Source: Lentilactobacillus kefiri | GTDB lineage: Bacteria; Bacillota; Bacilli; Lactobacillales; Lactobacillaceae | DNA: 64,000 nt | Assembly (NCBI RefSeq): GCF_007989105.1 | Contig: NZ_BJVK01000004.1 | Span: forward strand, 1-64,000 | Direction: 5' to 3' | Part shown: in pieces, positions 42,919-51,936 of the stretch | Layout of the letters: each line of letters opens with the position of its first letter | Numbering within the stretch: position 1 is the stretch's first letter | The notes under the pieces: model-generated | The model's input: only the letters and a program-made list of their open reading frames with translations | The model's database searches: none | Told to the model about the DNA's origin: nothing | Translations under genes and position numbers: made by a program

Positions 42919-43389
42919 TTACCCCTTCGTTACTTGGAAAATTGGTTGATCATATTCCACCATGCTGCCGTCTTCAACCAGAATGTTGGAAATCGTTCCG
43001 GTGACGTCACTTTTGACTTCGTTGATCATCTTCATCGCTTCAATCACACAGACCACGTCGCCTTTTTCAACGTGATCACCCTGCTTCTTGAAAGCCGGCT
43101 TATCAGGGCTTGGCGCGAAGTAAACAACACCGACCAGTGGTGCTTTGATTTCAGCAGCGTTTTGATCAACTGCCGGTTCAGATTGTGGAGCTGCCTTAGT
43201 TTCAACGCTTTGTCCATGGCCTGAACTATCAGCGTTGACAGAACCAGCTGCCGCGGAATCTTCTACGACAACATGTTCATCATCACGTTTGCTGAATTTT
43301 AATTTAAAATCGTCTTGTGCCAACTCAAAATTTTTAAGTGACGAGCGATCAAATTTATCTAATAAACGTTCAATTTCTTTTTCGTCCAT
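42919..43389 (-). CDS. accB: Biotin carboxyl carrier protein of acetyl-CoA carboxylase
   Basis: A 156-aa carrier. The N-terminal 35 residues form a helical part; residues 40-80 are a flexible Ala/Ser/Gln-rich linker; the C-terminal biotinyl domain carries VIEAMKMINEV, with biotin on Lys120. It starts 3 bases after fabF and ends 4 bases before the second fabZ gene. BirA, encoded later in the operon, is the expected ligase. Confidence 0.95.
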   Translation of the reverse strand: MDEKEIERLLDKFDRSSLKNFELAQDDFKLKFSKRDDEHVVVEDSAAAGSVNADSSGHGQSVETKAAPQSEPAVDQNAAEIKAPLVGVVYFAPSPDKPAFKKQGDHVEKGDVVCVIEAMKMINEVKSDVTGTISNILVEDGSMVEYDQPIFQVTKG

Positions 43390-43392
43390 GAC

Positions 43393-44622
43393 CTAATCAC
43401 ACCCTTTAAATGCAATCACAGCGTTATGGCCTCCAAAACCAAAGGAGTTGCTGATAGCGTAGTTGACCTCAGCTTTTTTATTGCTTTCGTTAACCAAATC
43501 AACATCACATTCTTCGTCCTGGTTAACCACACCAACGTTGACCGGCATCTGGTTATGCTGAATAGCACCAATTGTTGCAACGGCCTCAATGGCTCCTGCA
43601 GCTCCTAATGCGTGTCCAGTCATTCCTTTAGTGCTGCTGACCTTGACGTGATCGTTATTGGCAAACACTTCACTAATGGCCTTGGCTTCGGCACTGTCGT
43701 TGGCATGGGTGCTGGTTCCGTGGGCGTTAATGTAGTCCACTTGGCTTTCGTCAATGCCGGCTTCTTTAACTGCCTGTTGCATAGCGCGCTTGGCACCCTT
43801 GCCTTCAGGATCCGGAGCGGTCATATGATAAGCGTCACTGGTGGTTCCATAGCCGACAATTTCAGCCAGGATCTTGGCACCACGGGCTTTTGCATGGTCA
43901 TAATCTTCAAGAACCAAAGTTCCTGAACCTTCACCCATGACAAAGCCATTTCGATCTTTATCAAATGGAATTGAAGCTTTCTTAGGATCGGTTGCTTTTG
44001 ACAAAGCAGTCAAAGCAGCGAAACCGGCAATGCCAATTTCGTTAACCGAGGCTTCTGTACCACCGGCAATCATGACTTGCGCCTTGCCCTGTTTGATATA
44101 TTCAAAGGCATTTCCAATCGCATTTGTTCCTGATGAACAAGCAGTAACGATTGCCTGACTGGTATTCTTTGCATTAAAGGCAATTGAGATATTTCCCGCA
44201 GCCATGTTAATGATTGAATCCGGCACAAACAGTGGTGACACCCGTTTTGGACTCTTGTCATGCATTTTAATAACCTGTTGTTCAATGGTCGTCAAACCAC
44301 CAATTCCAGATCCATAAATGACACCAAGTTCTTCGGGATCAACGCCACCATCGGCTAATCCTGCCATCTCCATGGCTTCTTTTGCAGTATACAAAGCGTA
44401 TGTACAAAAGAGGTCGTTTCGTTTGGCAAACTTCTTTTCAACCCGCTTTAGGGGATCAAAGTCTTTAACTTCACCGGCAACGGTAATGCCAGTGGGTTCT
44501 GCATCAAATTTAGTGATTGGGGCAATGCCCACCTTTGACGCAAATAAATTTTTAAGAAAGCTGTCAACATCGTTGCCGATTGGAGTAACGGCTCCCATTC
44601 CTGTAATAACTACTCTGCTCAT
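43393..44622 (-). CDS. fabF: Beta-ketoacyl-[ACP] synthase II
   Basis: FabF condenses malonyl-ACP with growing acyl-ACP. The catalytic triad is present: Cys162 (VTACSSG), His in NAHGTSTHANDS, and His in TGHALGAAGA. The 409-aa length is standard. It follows fabG by 20 bases with AAGGAG before the ATG. As no fabA/fabB is present, FabF probably also performs the elongation steps required for unsaturated chains, as in other lactobacilli; that part is inference. Confidence 0.96.
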   Translation of the reverse strand: MSRVVITGMGAVTPIGNDVDSFLKNLFASKVGIAPITKFDAEPTGITVAGEVKDFDPLKRVEKKFAKRNDLFCTYALYTAKEAMEMAGLADGGVDPEELGVIYGSGIGGLTTIEQQVIKMHDKSPKRVSPLFVPDSIINMAAGNISIAFNAKNTSQAIVTACSSGTNAIGNAFEYIKQGKAQVMIAGGTEASVNEIGIAGFAALTALSKATDPKKASIPFDKDRNGFVMGEGSGTLVLEDYDHAKARGAKILAEIVGYGTTSDAYHMTAPDPEGKGAKRAMQQAVKEAGIDESQVDYINAHGTSTHANDSAEAKAISEVFANNDHVKVSSTKGMTGHALGAAGAIEAVATIGAIQHNQMPVNVGVVNQDEECDVDLVNESNKKAEVNYAISNSFGFGGHNAVIAFKGCD

Positions 44623-44642
44623 TAAATTACTCCTTCAACAAT

Positions 44643-45374
44643 CTAGATTGTCAATCCGCCGTCAACCGTAATTACTTGACCGGTAATGTATTGGTTATGA
44701 ACCAGAAATGCCACAGCATCGGCAATTTCGTCCGGTTCTGCAAATCGTTTCAACGGAATCTGATCCGTAAATTCGTTTTGACGGCGTTCACTCATTTTTT
44801 CTGTCATGTCAGTTTTGACCATGCCGGGAGCGACCGCGTTGGAACGGATTCCACGCAATGCCCCTTCTCTGGCAGCAGTCTTTGTTAAGCCAACCAAGCC
44901 GGCTTTACTTGATGAGTAATTGGCTTGGCCGAGATTTCCATGAAGGCCTGAAATGCTTGAAATATTTACAATTGCGCCCTGACGAGCCTTTTGCATAAAT
45001 TTCATCGTAAATTTGGTCATGTTAAACGCACCAACCAAATTGGTATCCAATACCGCTTTAAAGTCGGCTGTCTTCATTCGGCTCAACAGCTTATCTTTGG
45101 TAATTCCTGCATTGTTGACCAACACATCAATTTGACCATGTTTTTCAACAACGGCATTAACCATCTGTTCGGCATTGGCCTCATCGGCAACGTCGCCAAC
45201 TAAAACGTCGAAATCATAACCAGCATCCGTCAAAGCCTTGGTTTGTTCATCACTTAATTCATGATGGGCATTAATGACAACGGTCATTCCGTCGTCAGCA
45301 AGCCGTTTAGCGATTGACAAGCCAATTCCTTTGGCAGCACCGGTAATAAATGCGACTTTGTTTGTTTCAGTCAT
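44643..45374 (-). CDS. fabG: 3-oxoacyl-[ACP] reductase
   Basis: FabG uses NADPH to reduce 3-oxoacyl-ACP. SDR motifs: GAAKGIGLSIA cofactor loop, NNAG, and catalytic YSSSKAG with the Ser in ISSISG. At 243 aa it has standard length. Its ATG overlaps the fabD stop in TAATG, giving strong translational coupling within the operon. Confidence 0.95.
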   Translation of the reverse strand: MTETNKVAFITGAAKGIGLSIAKRLADDGMTVVINAHHELSDEQTKALTDAGYDFDVLVGDVADEANAEQMVNAVVEKHGQIDVLVNNAGITKDKLLSRMKTADFKAVLDTNLVGAFNMTKFTMKFMQKARQGAIVNISSISGLHGNLGQANYSSSKAGLVGLTKTAAREGALRGIRSNAVAPGMVKTDMTEKMSERRQNEFTDQIPLKRFAEPDEIADAVAFLVHNQYITGQVITVDGGLTI

Positions 45375-46291
45375 TATTTCACCAACTTTTTATTTGATCG
45401 AACTTGATTCAGGGTCTCAACACTATCGACATGAAATTTATCGGCATTGCAGAGAATCGTTTTGGCAAACTTCATCAGCGTGTCACCAGGGCCGATTTCA
45501 ATCAAGACATCGGCGTTTAGGTTCAACAACTCTTTCAAACATTGGTTGAAATGAGTTGGATTAACCAGCTGAGCAACCAAAGTCCGCTTGACGTTAAGAC
45601 GGGTAAACGGCTTAACGATCGTGTTGCTGAAAATCGGAAAGTCGGTTTCCTGAAATGACACATTTTCCAGTCGTTCTTTCAACAGGTCGCTGGCTTCCTG
45701 CATAAATGGGGTATGAGAAGCAACCGTCATTTTCAGCGGAACAACCCGTTTAATCCCATGTTCATGCAGATATTCCGTAGCAGCTTTCAAGCCTGCTTCG
45801 GATCCACCGACAACCGTTTGTGTGTCCGTGTTGTAATTGGCTGCGTATACCGGTCCCTGTTTGGAACCGACTTTACATGCTTCATCCACCACGTTTTTAG
45901 TGGCTTTCAACACGGCGGCCATTTTACCTGGATGATGCTGACCGGCCAGGTCCATGTAATGGTTTCGATCACGGACCAACGGCAGACCATCCTCAAAGCT
46001 CAAGCCGTTAGCCGCAATAATGCCGCTATATTCACCCAAGCTCAATCCGGTGCCGCCAACCGGCTTACCCAAATCATGTTCAAGAATCCGATAAATTCCT
46101 GTACTCAGGGTGACAATTGAAACTTGAGTATTTGCGGGATCATCAAAAATATTCGAATCACTCATGTCTTGCCCAAGTATCTGAGACGCTTCTTCAATTG
46201 TTTGACGGTAAATTGGCTCCTGCTGGTAGAGGTCGTGCCCCATGCCGGCAAACTGCTTGCCCTGACCGCTAAATAAATATCCTAGTTTCAA
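45374..46291 (-). CDS. fabD: Malonyl-CoA:ACP transacylase
   Basis: FabD loads malonyl groups onto ACP. The GLSLGE nucleophile motif places the active Ser at 84; SHTPFM holds the His partner; GQGKQF near the N-terminus is the oxyanion-site motif. The start is a TTG (46291) behind a GGGGTGAG site, 14 bases after acpP. At 305 aa the length is normal. Confidence 0.95.
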   Translation of the reverse strand: MKLGYLFSGQGKQFAGMGHDLYQQEPIYRQTIEEASQILGQDMSDSNIFDDPANTQVSIVTLSTGIYRILEHDLGKPVGGTGLSLGEYSGIIAANGLSFEDGLPLVRDRNHYMDLAGQHHPGKMAAVLKATKNVVDEACKVGSKQGPVYAANYNTDTQTVVGGSEAGLKAATEYLHEHGIKRVVPLKMTVASHTPFMQEASDLLKERLENVSFQETDFPIFSNTIVKPFTRLNVKRTLVAQLVNPTHFNQCLKELLNLNADVLIEIGPGDTLMKFAKTILCNADKFHVDSVETLNQVRSNKKLVK

Positions 46292-46305
46292 TCTCTCACC
46301 CCACT

Positions 46306-46545
46306 TTACTTGCTTTGTTGTTTCAATACGTAATCAACTAATTCTCCAACAGTCTCCATACCTTCGTCGGTGTCAATTTCAATATCGTAAGTGTCTTCAA
46401 TCTTGTCAACAACTTCAAAAATGTCCAAGCTGTCCAAATCAAGATCGTTTTTAAAGTTAGTGTCTTCTTTAACCTTGTCTGCATCTACATCTAATTGGTC
46501 CACGATAATATCTTTTACCTTGTTGAATACTTCTTCTTTAGTCAT
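46306..46545 (-). CDS. acpP: Acyl carrier protein
   Basis: A 79-aa acidic carrier with Ser39 in LDLDSLDIFEVV as site of the phosphopantetheine arm. GGAGG eight bases before ATG 46545 sets the start; the frame opens 15 bases earlier. It lies between fabH and fabD. Confidence 0.96.
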   Translation of the reverse strand: MTKEEVFNKVKDIIVDQLDVDADKVKEDTNFKNDLDLDSLDIFEVVDKIEDTYDIEIDTDEGMETVGELVDYVLKQQSK

Positions 46546-46584
46546 TTTAATTTCCTCCAAATTTTTATGTTTCCAGTTTTATTT

Positions 46585-47565
46585 TTAGTACTTAATAATC
46601 ATTGTTCCAACAGTTAATCCGCCACCAAATCCGGATAGGGCAACAACATCCCCCCTTTTGATGATTTGCTTCTCAACCAACTCGGCAAACAAAATCGGTT
46701 CACTGGCTGCAGAAGTATTGCCGTATTCGTTAATGTTAAGTGGAAACTTTGTCATTGGTGCGCCCAAAGTTTCGGCAATCTTTTCAATAATCCGTTCATT
46801 GGCCTGATGCAAAACAAAATGATCGATATCGTCGACAGACATTTTTGCTTTTGCCAATGCCCGGTTGATAGATGCCGGGACATTCTTGACGGCAAACCCA
46901 TAAACCCGATGACCATTCATTTTGAAGAATGGCGAATACTGCGTATCATCAGCAGCAAACGGTGACTTGACACCCACTTGACCGGCAGTCAGATACTTAC
47001 CCAGATTGCCAAGCGTAGTCAGGTCTTCGGAAATAAACGTTCCGGGTTCCTGCTCATTTGAAATCAACATTCCCGCGGCGCCATCGCCAAACAGCACAGC
47101 AGTTGAACGGTCATGCCAGTCAACCAGCTTACTTAACGTTTCAGCCCCAATCACAATTGCATGCATGTTGTGATCGGCCATCAGCATTTGTCTGGCAACT
47201 TTTAATGCGTACACAAATCCTGAACAGGCGGCATCAATGTCAAACCCAATCGCGTTGGTCGCACCGATATTTCCCTGAACAATTGCACCCACTGAAGGGG
47301 TTAAATAGTCGGGAGACATCGTGGCCACGACAATCAAATCAATGTCGGTGGGCTTTAAGCCGCTTTTTTCAAGCAGCTCTTCAGCAACCTTTGTGGCCAA
47401 TGAACTGGTTGTTTCATCAACGGCCACATGGCGCTGCTTGATTCCGGTCCGTTGGGTAATCCACTCATCTGAGGTATCCATCATCGTTGAAAGTTCATCG
47501 TTATCAACTACCCGATCCGGAACCGAACTGGCGGTGCTGATTATTTTGAAATCTTCAAACTTCAT
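46585..47565 (-). CDS. fabH: Beta-ketoacyl-[ACP] synthase III
   Basis: FabH starts each fatty acid by joining acetyl-CoA to malonyl-ACP. Catalytic Cys114 (DAACSGFVYAL), His in HQANERI and Asn in EYGNTSAAS are intact. At 326 aa it has normal length. The ATG overlaps the fabT stop (ATGA), so it is translationally coupled to the regulator. Confidence 0.96.
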   Translation of the reverse strand: MKFEDFKIISTASSVPDRVVDNDELSTMMDTSDEWITQRTGIKQRHVAVDETTSSLATKVAEELLEKSGLKPTDIDLIVVATMSPDYLTPSVGAIVQGNIGATNAIGFDIDAACSGFVYALKVARQMLMADHNMHAIVIGAETLSKLVDWHDRSTAVLFGDGAAGMLISNEQEPGTFISEDLTTLGNLGKYLTAGQVGVKSPFAADDTQYSPFFKMNGHRVYGFAVKNVPASINRALAKAKMSVDDIDHFVLHQANERIIEKIAETLGAPMTKFPLNINEYGNTSAASEPILFAELVEKQIIKRGDVVALSGFGGGLTVGTMIIKY

Positions 47566-48029
47566 TTTGCCGATACCTCGTCAATAAATTCTTCCAAGTT
47601 AACCATCGCCTGTTTAATCAAATGAATTTCGTCATTATCAAAACCTTTGAGGAAGCGTTGAACCAGCAATTTATGAAAGGCGTCATGGGCACGGTATAAC
47701 AGACGTCCCTTACTGGTCAGCCCCAAATTAATAATCCGATGGTCTTCCTGATTGGCAATCCGCATCACATATCCCTTACGTTCCAAAGTATTCAAATTGG
47801 CGGTTAACGTCCCTTTGCTTAATTTCAGAATGTGGGCAACCTGTGAGGTTGTTTTCCGGTCATGCAGGCCAATGGTATGAACTAGGTGAACTTCCTTCGC
47901 AGTAATGTCCTTAAAACGGCTTCGACGAATTTCACTCTCTTCAATCCGCATGATACTGTCATAAACGTTGATCAGCGACTCGTTGATAAAGTCATAGTCT
48001 TTTTTAATTTCATTACTTTGCGAATTCAT
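47562..48029 (-). CDS. fabT: Fatty-acid biosynthesis repressor FabT (MarR family)
   Basis: A 155-aa winged-helix regulator. The recognition region reads KTTSQVAHILKLSKGTLTANLNTLERKG (residues about 59-86; first part DNA-binding helix), followed by the wing EDHRIINLGLT. In streptococci and enterococci FabT represses the fab operon with acyl-ACP as corepressor. Here it sits as second gene, and two matching palindromes lie upstream of the first gene, so autoregulation is expected. Confidence 0.93.
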   Translation of the reverse strand: MNSQSNEIKKDYDFINESLINVYDSIMRIEESEIRRSRFKDITAKEVHLVHTIGLHDRKTTSQVAHILKLSKGTLTANLNTLERKGYVMRIANQEDHRIINLGLTSKGRLLYRAHDAFHKLLVQRFLKGFDNDEIHLIKQAMVNLEEFIDEVSAK

Positions 48030-48052
48030 TTTTAGCTCTCCTAGAATAATAA

Positions 48053-48499
48053 TTAAATCTTCTTCTTTGGATCAGGAACGATAAATGTTAATTCAGCCGA
48101 GCAGGCAACCTTTTCGTCAACCTTGGCTTCACATTTAACTTTTCCCATGTTCTCACGTTGCTTTTCCATTGTGACGTGGAGCTTTAAGACATCCCCGGGA
48201 CGAACGACCTTCCTGAACTTGGCATTATCAATCGCACCAAGATACGCGGTCTTTCCCTTGTACTTTTCAGTTTTCAAAATCAAGATTGAAGCTGCCTGAG
48301 CCAAAGATTCAATAATCAAAACACCGGGCATAACAGGATTTCCAGGGAAATGGCCTTGGAAAAACTCCTCGTTAATTGTGACGTTCTTTGTAACAACAAT
48401 TGACTCACCAGGATTTAATTCATCAACCTTATCCATAAACAAAATTGGATACCGGTTGGGGATCAAATCCATAATTTCAGATGCATCTAATACACTCAT
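48053..48499 (-). CDS. fabZ: 3-hydroxyacyl-[ACP] dehydratase FabZ
   Basis: A 148-aa dehydratase with the full active site: His50 in FFQGHFPGNPVMPG and Glu64 in LIIESLAQ. The frame opens at 48559, but AAAGGAAG upstream of ATG 48499 sets the start. It is the first gene of the fatty-acid operon, directly behind the FabT-controlled promoters. Contrast this intact enzyme with the His-less paralogue at 42498-42914. Confidence 0.95.
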   Translation of the reverse strand: MSVLDASEIMDLIPNRYPILFMDKVDELNPGESIVVTKNVTINEEFFQGHFPGNPVMPGVLIIESLAQAASILILKTEKYKGKTAYLGAIDNAKFRKVVRPGDVLKLHVTMEKQRENMGKVKCEAKVDEKVACSAELTFIVPDPKKKI

Positions 48500-48545
48500 T
48501 GATTTCTTCCTTTCACTTACAGGGTGGTAAATCATGATTGAAATT

Positions 48546-48562
48546 AGTTCGACTATCAAACT
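48546..48562. promoter_or_regulatory. FabT box 1 (proximal)
   Basis: On the minus strand AGTTTGATAGTCGAACT, an inverted repeat like known FabT sites. It contains TTGATA, which with CATGAT 17 bases on could act as a second promoter close to fabZ. Confidence 0.7.
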
Positions 48563-48623
48563 ATTAGCCTAGAACAAATTTCTAAAAATCACACTTACCC
48601 ATGTTCTTTTCGGAACACACAAC

Positions 48624-48652
48624 ATGATAACCTAATTTAGTTCGAATATCAA
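48624..48652 (-). promoter_or_regulatory. Main fab operon promoter
   Basis: On the minus strand TTGATA (48647-48652), a 17-base spacer and TATCAT (48624-48629). The -35 hexamer lies inside FabT box 2. Confidence 0.7.
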
Positions 48653-48658
48653 ACTAAA
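48636..48658. promoter_or_regulatory. FabT box 2 (distal)
   Basis: A 23-base near-perfect palindrome; on the minus strand the core is AGTTTGATATTCGAACT with TTT/AAA flanks. It covers the -35 element, explaining repression. Confidence 0.8.
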
Positions 48659-48782
48659 TATTGATACTACCTGTTGCTTAGTTGGATTCTACTCATTATC
48701 AACATGTGAGTCAAGAGAGCTCATTTAATAAAACTAGGTATGGTTGGAACGCTGAACAGGCCAATTGATTCGTTTAAAAGAA

Positions 48783-48821
48783 CCCCAAAAAAGCTGTCGG
48801 CAAACATTGACCGACAGCTTT
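48783..48821 (-). terminator. pdp terminator
   Basis: Arms AAAGCTGTCGG (48790-48800) and CCGACAGCTTT (48811-48821) pair perfectly; on the minus strand TTTTTTGG follows. It separates the deo and fab operons. Confidence 0.88.
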
Positions 48822-48836
48822 CTTCTCAATTAAAAT

Positions 48837-50138
48837 CTATTCAATTGTTTCATAAATCAAAGTTGGCTTTTCAGCATGGTCGGAAATTTCAATATTGTTA
48901 TATAGAAGTTTCTTAATGTCGTCAACATTGTCACGGTTGCTGTAAATGGTTAACAACGACTCGCCCAACTTCACTTCGTCACCAATCTTTTTATGAAGCA
49001 TAATGCCGACTGAGTAATCTAATTGATCATCCGCTTTTTGTCGGCCGCCGCCTAACAGCATGCTGGCAACCCCAACTTCGTCAGCAACAATCTTTGAAAC
49101 AACTCCGGCTGATTTGGCAGGCAATTCAATCCGGTATTTGGCTTGTGGAAGAACCTTTTCAGGATCGTCGACAACCGTGGGATCACCACCCTGATCCGCA
49201 ATCATTGCTCTAAAGCGATCCAATGCCTGGCCATTATGAATGACATCTTCACACAACTTTTGGCCTTCTTCGGTTGACTGAGCTTTTCCGCCCATAACAG
49301 CCATATAGCCGCCAATATCAACAATCAATTTTTCAAGATCTGCCGGACCGTTACCTTTCAGCAAATCAATTGATTCTTGAATTTCAAGTGAGTTGCCAAT
49401 GGCGTCACCCAAAGGCTGATTCATGTCGGTAATCATTGCCATGCACTGCATGCCGACGCCTTTGCCGATTCCTACCAGCGCTTTGGCTAAAGCCCGTGAC
49501 TCGTCAAGGGTCTTCATAAATGCACCGGCACCCGTTTTCACATCAATCACGAGTGCATCAGCTCCTGAAGCAATCTTCTTACTCATGATGGAACTGGCGA
49601 TTAGCGGAATCGAATCAACTGTATCGGTCACATCTCTGAGGGCATAGATTTTCTTATCGGCAGGCGCAATATTCCCCGTTGCACCAATGATTGCCAATTG
49701 ATCTTTTTTCACCTGATCGATAAAGTCTTTTTCACTAATTTCAACTTGATAGCCTGGAATTGCTTCCAACTTGTCCAGTGTCCCACCAGTATGACCTAAG
49801 CCACGGCCGGAAATCATCGGTACCGGAATTCCCAGTGCGGCAACGACGGCTGCCAAAGGAATACTGGTTTTATCACCTACCCCACCAGTTGAATGTTTAT
49901 CAACCTTAACACCGGGAATGTCGCTCAAGTCCAGATGGTCACCGGACTTCATCATGGCCATGGTTAACTTCGCCTGTTCCTCACTTGTCATCCCTTGAAA
50001 AAAGATTGCCATCAATAACGCACTGATTTGGTAATCAGGGATTTCTCCGGAAACAACGCCGTCAACGAAAAATTGAATCTGCTCATCTGTTAATTGATTG
50101 CCTGCTCGTTTAGCATGAATCACATCGACCATTCTCAT
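48837..50138 (-). CDS. pdp: Pyrimidine-nucleoside phosphorylase
   Basis: Pdp splits uridine, thymidine and deoxyuridine into base and (deoxy)ribose-1-phosphate. The phosphate-binding KHSTGGVGDKTS (residues about 81-92) and SGRGLGHTGGTLDKLEAIPG signatures are intact. At 433 aa the length is standard. It lies behind the deoR terminator with AAGGGGG before its ATG, so it could depend on read-through or a weak local promoter. Its product feeds DeoB and DeoC. Confidence 0.96.
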   Translation of the reverse strand: MRMVDVIHAKRAGNQLTDEQIQFFVDGVVSGEIPDYQISALLMAIFFQGMTSEEQAKLTMAMMKSGDHLDLSDIPGVKVDKHSTGGVGDKTSIPLAAVVAALGIPVPMISGRGLGHTGGTLDKLEAIPGYQVEISEKDFIDQVKKDQLAIIGATGNIAPADKKIYALRDVTDTVDSIPLIASSIMSKKIASGADALVIDVKTGAGAFMKTLDESRALAKALVGIGKGVGMQCMAMITDMNQPLGDAIGNSLEIQESIDLLKGNGPADLEKLIVDIGGYMAVMGGKAQSTEEGQKLCEDVIHNGQALDRFRAMIADQGGDPTVVDDPEKVLPQAKYRIELPAKSAGVVSKIVADEVGVASMLLGGGRQKADDQLDYSVGIMLHKKIGDEVKLGESLLTIYSNRDNVDDIKKLLYNNIEISDHAEKPTLIYETIE

Positions 50139-50189
50139 TTTGAGTCCCCCTTTAATCGCTTTTGTAAAAATGTTTTCAAATATTTATTT

Positions 50190-50235
50190 AGAAAAGCTCA
50201 ATCCTTCATCAATAAAAGGTGTTGGATTGAGCTTT
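50190..50235 (-). terminator. Terminator between deoR and pdp
   Basis: AAAGCTCAATCC (50193-50204) pairs perfectly with GGATTGAGCTTT (50224-50235). The minus-strand T tract (TTTTC) is short, so partial read-through into pdp is plausible. Confidence 0.7.
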
Positions 50236-50239
50236 GTTG

Positions 50240-51187
50240 TTAATAATCAAGTAAAAGTTGCGCCAGACTTTGATCCAAAATCGCACAGTTGGTGTAGTGG
50301 GCTGTCAATGCAGCGTGAACTGCAGCCACTTTCCGGTTTCCGGTTGCCACCAAAATTGCATGTTTCTTTTTCTTAAGTTCGTCCAACTCAATACCAATCG
50401 TTCGATCATCAATCTCTTTTGAAACAATTTTTCCCTCGGCGTCAACAAACCGCGAAAAGATATCGCCAATTGCCAACTGCTGAATTTCAGCTTTCTCTTG
50501 TTCATTAAAGTAGCCCAGTTGGAAAATCAAGGCCTTTGATCTCACGGTTCCCACCGTGAACAACGCAACGTTGGCTTGGCGGCCAAGGTCAAGAATATGC
50601 TTGATGTGTCGATCACTCTCGACCATATCCTTCGTGACTTTATTATCAAAAATGACTGGGAGTGGCAAGTATTCCGGATGTGTCCGATAGGCCAGCGCCA
50701 ACTCGTTCACACTTTCATACGCCCAGGTCTTCTCCTGGGAGTGGCTCATGCTTCCCTTAAGCTGAACCACCTGCACGCCGGAAACATCCTGTTCTTCCAA
50801 TTGTTTGGTGACTGAATGGATGGTTGCTCCCCAGCCGATTCCGATAATATCCCCGGGCTGAACGGTTGCTGCCAGAAAATCGGCTGTATAACGGCCAACC
50901 CCATTTAAAATGGTGGTTGCCCCACCGTAATTATTCGGCACAACGTGGAATTCAACCCCATACTTATCACCAAGCTGCTGTGACAAAACTTGAGAATCGA
51001 CCAATGGATTAACAATCTGAATTTTTACCAAACCGTTATCTTTTGCGTATTGAAGGAGACGCGATACCGTCGGCCGGGAGACCCCGAGCTTTTTGGCAAT
51101 TTCGATTTGACTTAAATTATCTTGAAAATAGGCTTCGGCCACCCGCAAGCTTTGCTTGAGTTTTGTGACGTCCTTGATTTCATCCAT
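50240..51187 (-). CDS. deoR: Deoxyribonucleoside regulator DeoR (SorC family)
   Basis: A 315-aa SorC-type regulator: helix-turn-helix at about 20-45 (LSQIEIAKKLGVSRPTVSRL) and a C-terminal sugar-phosphate-binding domain (DIIGIGWGATIHSVTKQL region). In Bacillus subtilis DeoR of this type represses dra-nupC-pdp and is relieved by deoxyribose-5-phosphate. Here it is the fourth gene of the operon it likely controls, and the palindrome at 53897-53914 matches the Bacillus operator. Small sugar-phosphate specificity is inferred from context. Confidence 0.92.
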   Translation of the reverse strand: MDEIKDVTKLKQSLRVAEAYFQDNLSQIEIAKKLGVSRPTVSRLLQYAKDNGLVKIQIVNPLVDSQVLSQQLGDKYGVEFHVVPNNYGGATTILNGVGRYTADFLAATVQPGDIIGIGWGATIHSVTKQLEEQDVSGVQVVQLKGSMSHSQEKTWAYESVNELALAYRTHPEYLPLPVIFDNKVTKDMVESDRHIKHILDLGRQANVALFTVGTVRSKALIFQLGYFNEQEKAEIQQLAIGDIFSRFVDAEGKIVSKEIDDRTIGIELDELKKKKHAILVATGNRKVAAVHAALTAHYTNCAILDQSLAQLLLDY

Positions 51188-51208
51188 GTGATCGCTCCAA
51201 TTACTCTT

Positions 51209-51922
51209 TTATTTCATATTGTTAATAGCTGTTTCCAATGACAATCTTGCCATTTCATCAAACGACGTTTCACGCTCTTTGGCTGAGAGGGCCTCACCAT
51301 TTAATAAATGATCGCTCACGGTGAGAATTGTCAATGCTCGAACGTGATACTTGGCTGCCAGCAGGTAAAGTCCGGAAGTTTCCATTTCGGTTGCCAACAC
51401 ACCGTAATCAATCAGTTTGTGAATGTCCAGCTCGTCATTGTAGAATCGGTCAGCGGCAAAGATGTTGCCGACTTTTGTATTAATCCCCATCTTTTCAGCG
51501 GTGTGGTAAGCCGAATCCAGCAATCCAAAATCTGCAATTGGTGAATAATAGATGCCAGGGCCAAAAGTGTTTTGAATGATGGACGAATCGGTTGTTCCTG
51601 ACTGGCCGAGAATAACATCCCGAATTTTAACATCCGGGCTCATGCCACCACATGAACCAACTCGATAGATGGTTTTTACCCCATATTCTTTGATCAGTTC
51701 CGTGGTGTAAATTGCCAACGATGGGATTCCCATTCCTGACCCTTGAACCGAAAGTCGTTTGCCTTTATAGGTTCCGGTGTAGCCAAACATGTTACGGACT
51801 TCGCTATAACGAACCGGATTATCCAAATAGGTTTCCGCAATAAATTTTGCTCTTAGTGGGTCACCAGGCATTAAAACAGTGTCAGCAATTTCACCAGGTT
51901 TTGCGCCAATGTGTGTACTCAT
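51209..51922 (-). CDS. deoD: Purine-nucleoside phosphorylase DeoD
   Basis: A 237-aa hexameric-type PNP that phosphorolyses (deoxy)adenosine, guanosine and inosine. GDPLRAKFIAE near the N-terminus, the phosphate site RVGSCGG, and EMETSGLYLLAA are intact; the catalytic Asp is in TVSDHLL. It lies 14 bases after deoB in the deo operon. Confidence 0.95.
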   Translation of the reverse strand: MSTHIGAKPGEIADTVLMPGDPLRAKFIAETYLDNPVRYSEVRNMFGYTGTYKGKRLSVQGSGMGIPSLAIYTTELIKEYGVKTIYRVGSCGGMSPDVKIRDVILGQSGTTDSSIIQNTFGPGIYYSPIADFGLLDSAYHTAEKMGINTKVGNIFAADRFYNDELDIHKLIDYGVLATEMETSGLYLLAAKYHVRALTILTVSDHLLNGEALSAKERETSFDEMARLSLETAINNMK

Positions 51923-51936
51923 ATGATTGCCTCCGT

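Larger units (their letters stand above)
48500..48836. other. Regulatory gap between pdp and the fab operon
   Basis: The 337 bases hold two FabT boxes and tandem promoters of the fab operon on the minus strand (48530-48660) and the pdp terminator (48786-48821). I see no gene in between; short frames lack ribosome sites. Confidence 0.7.

Noticed and set aside
50161-50180. cre or operator before pdp (TGTAAAAATGTTTTCA)
   Set aside because: It is palindrome-like but two bases too long for a cre and lacks the central CG.
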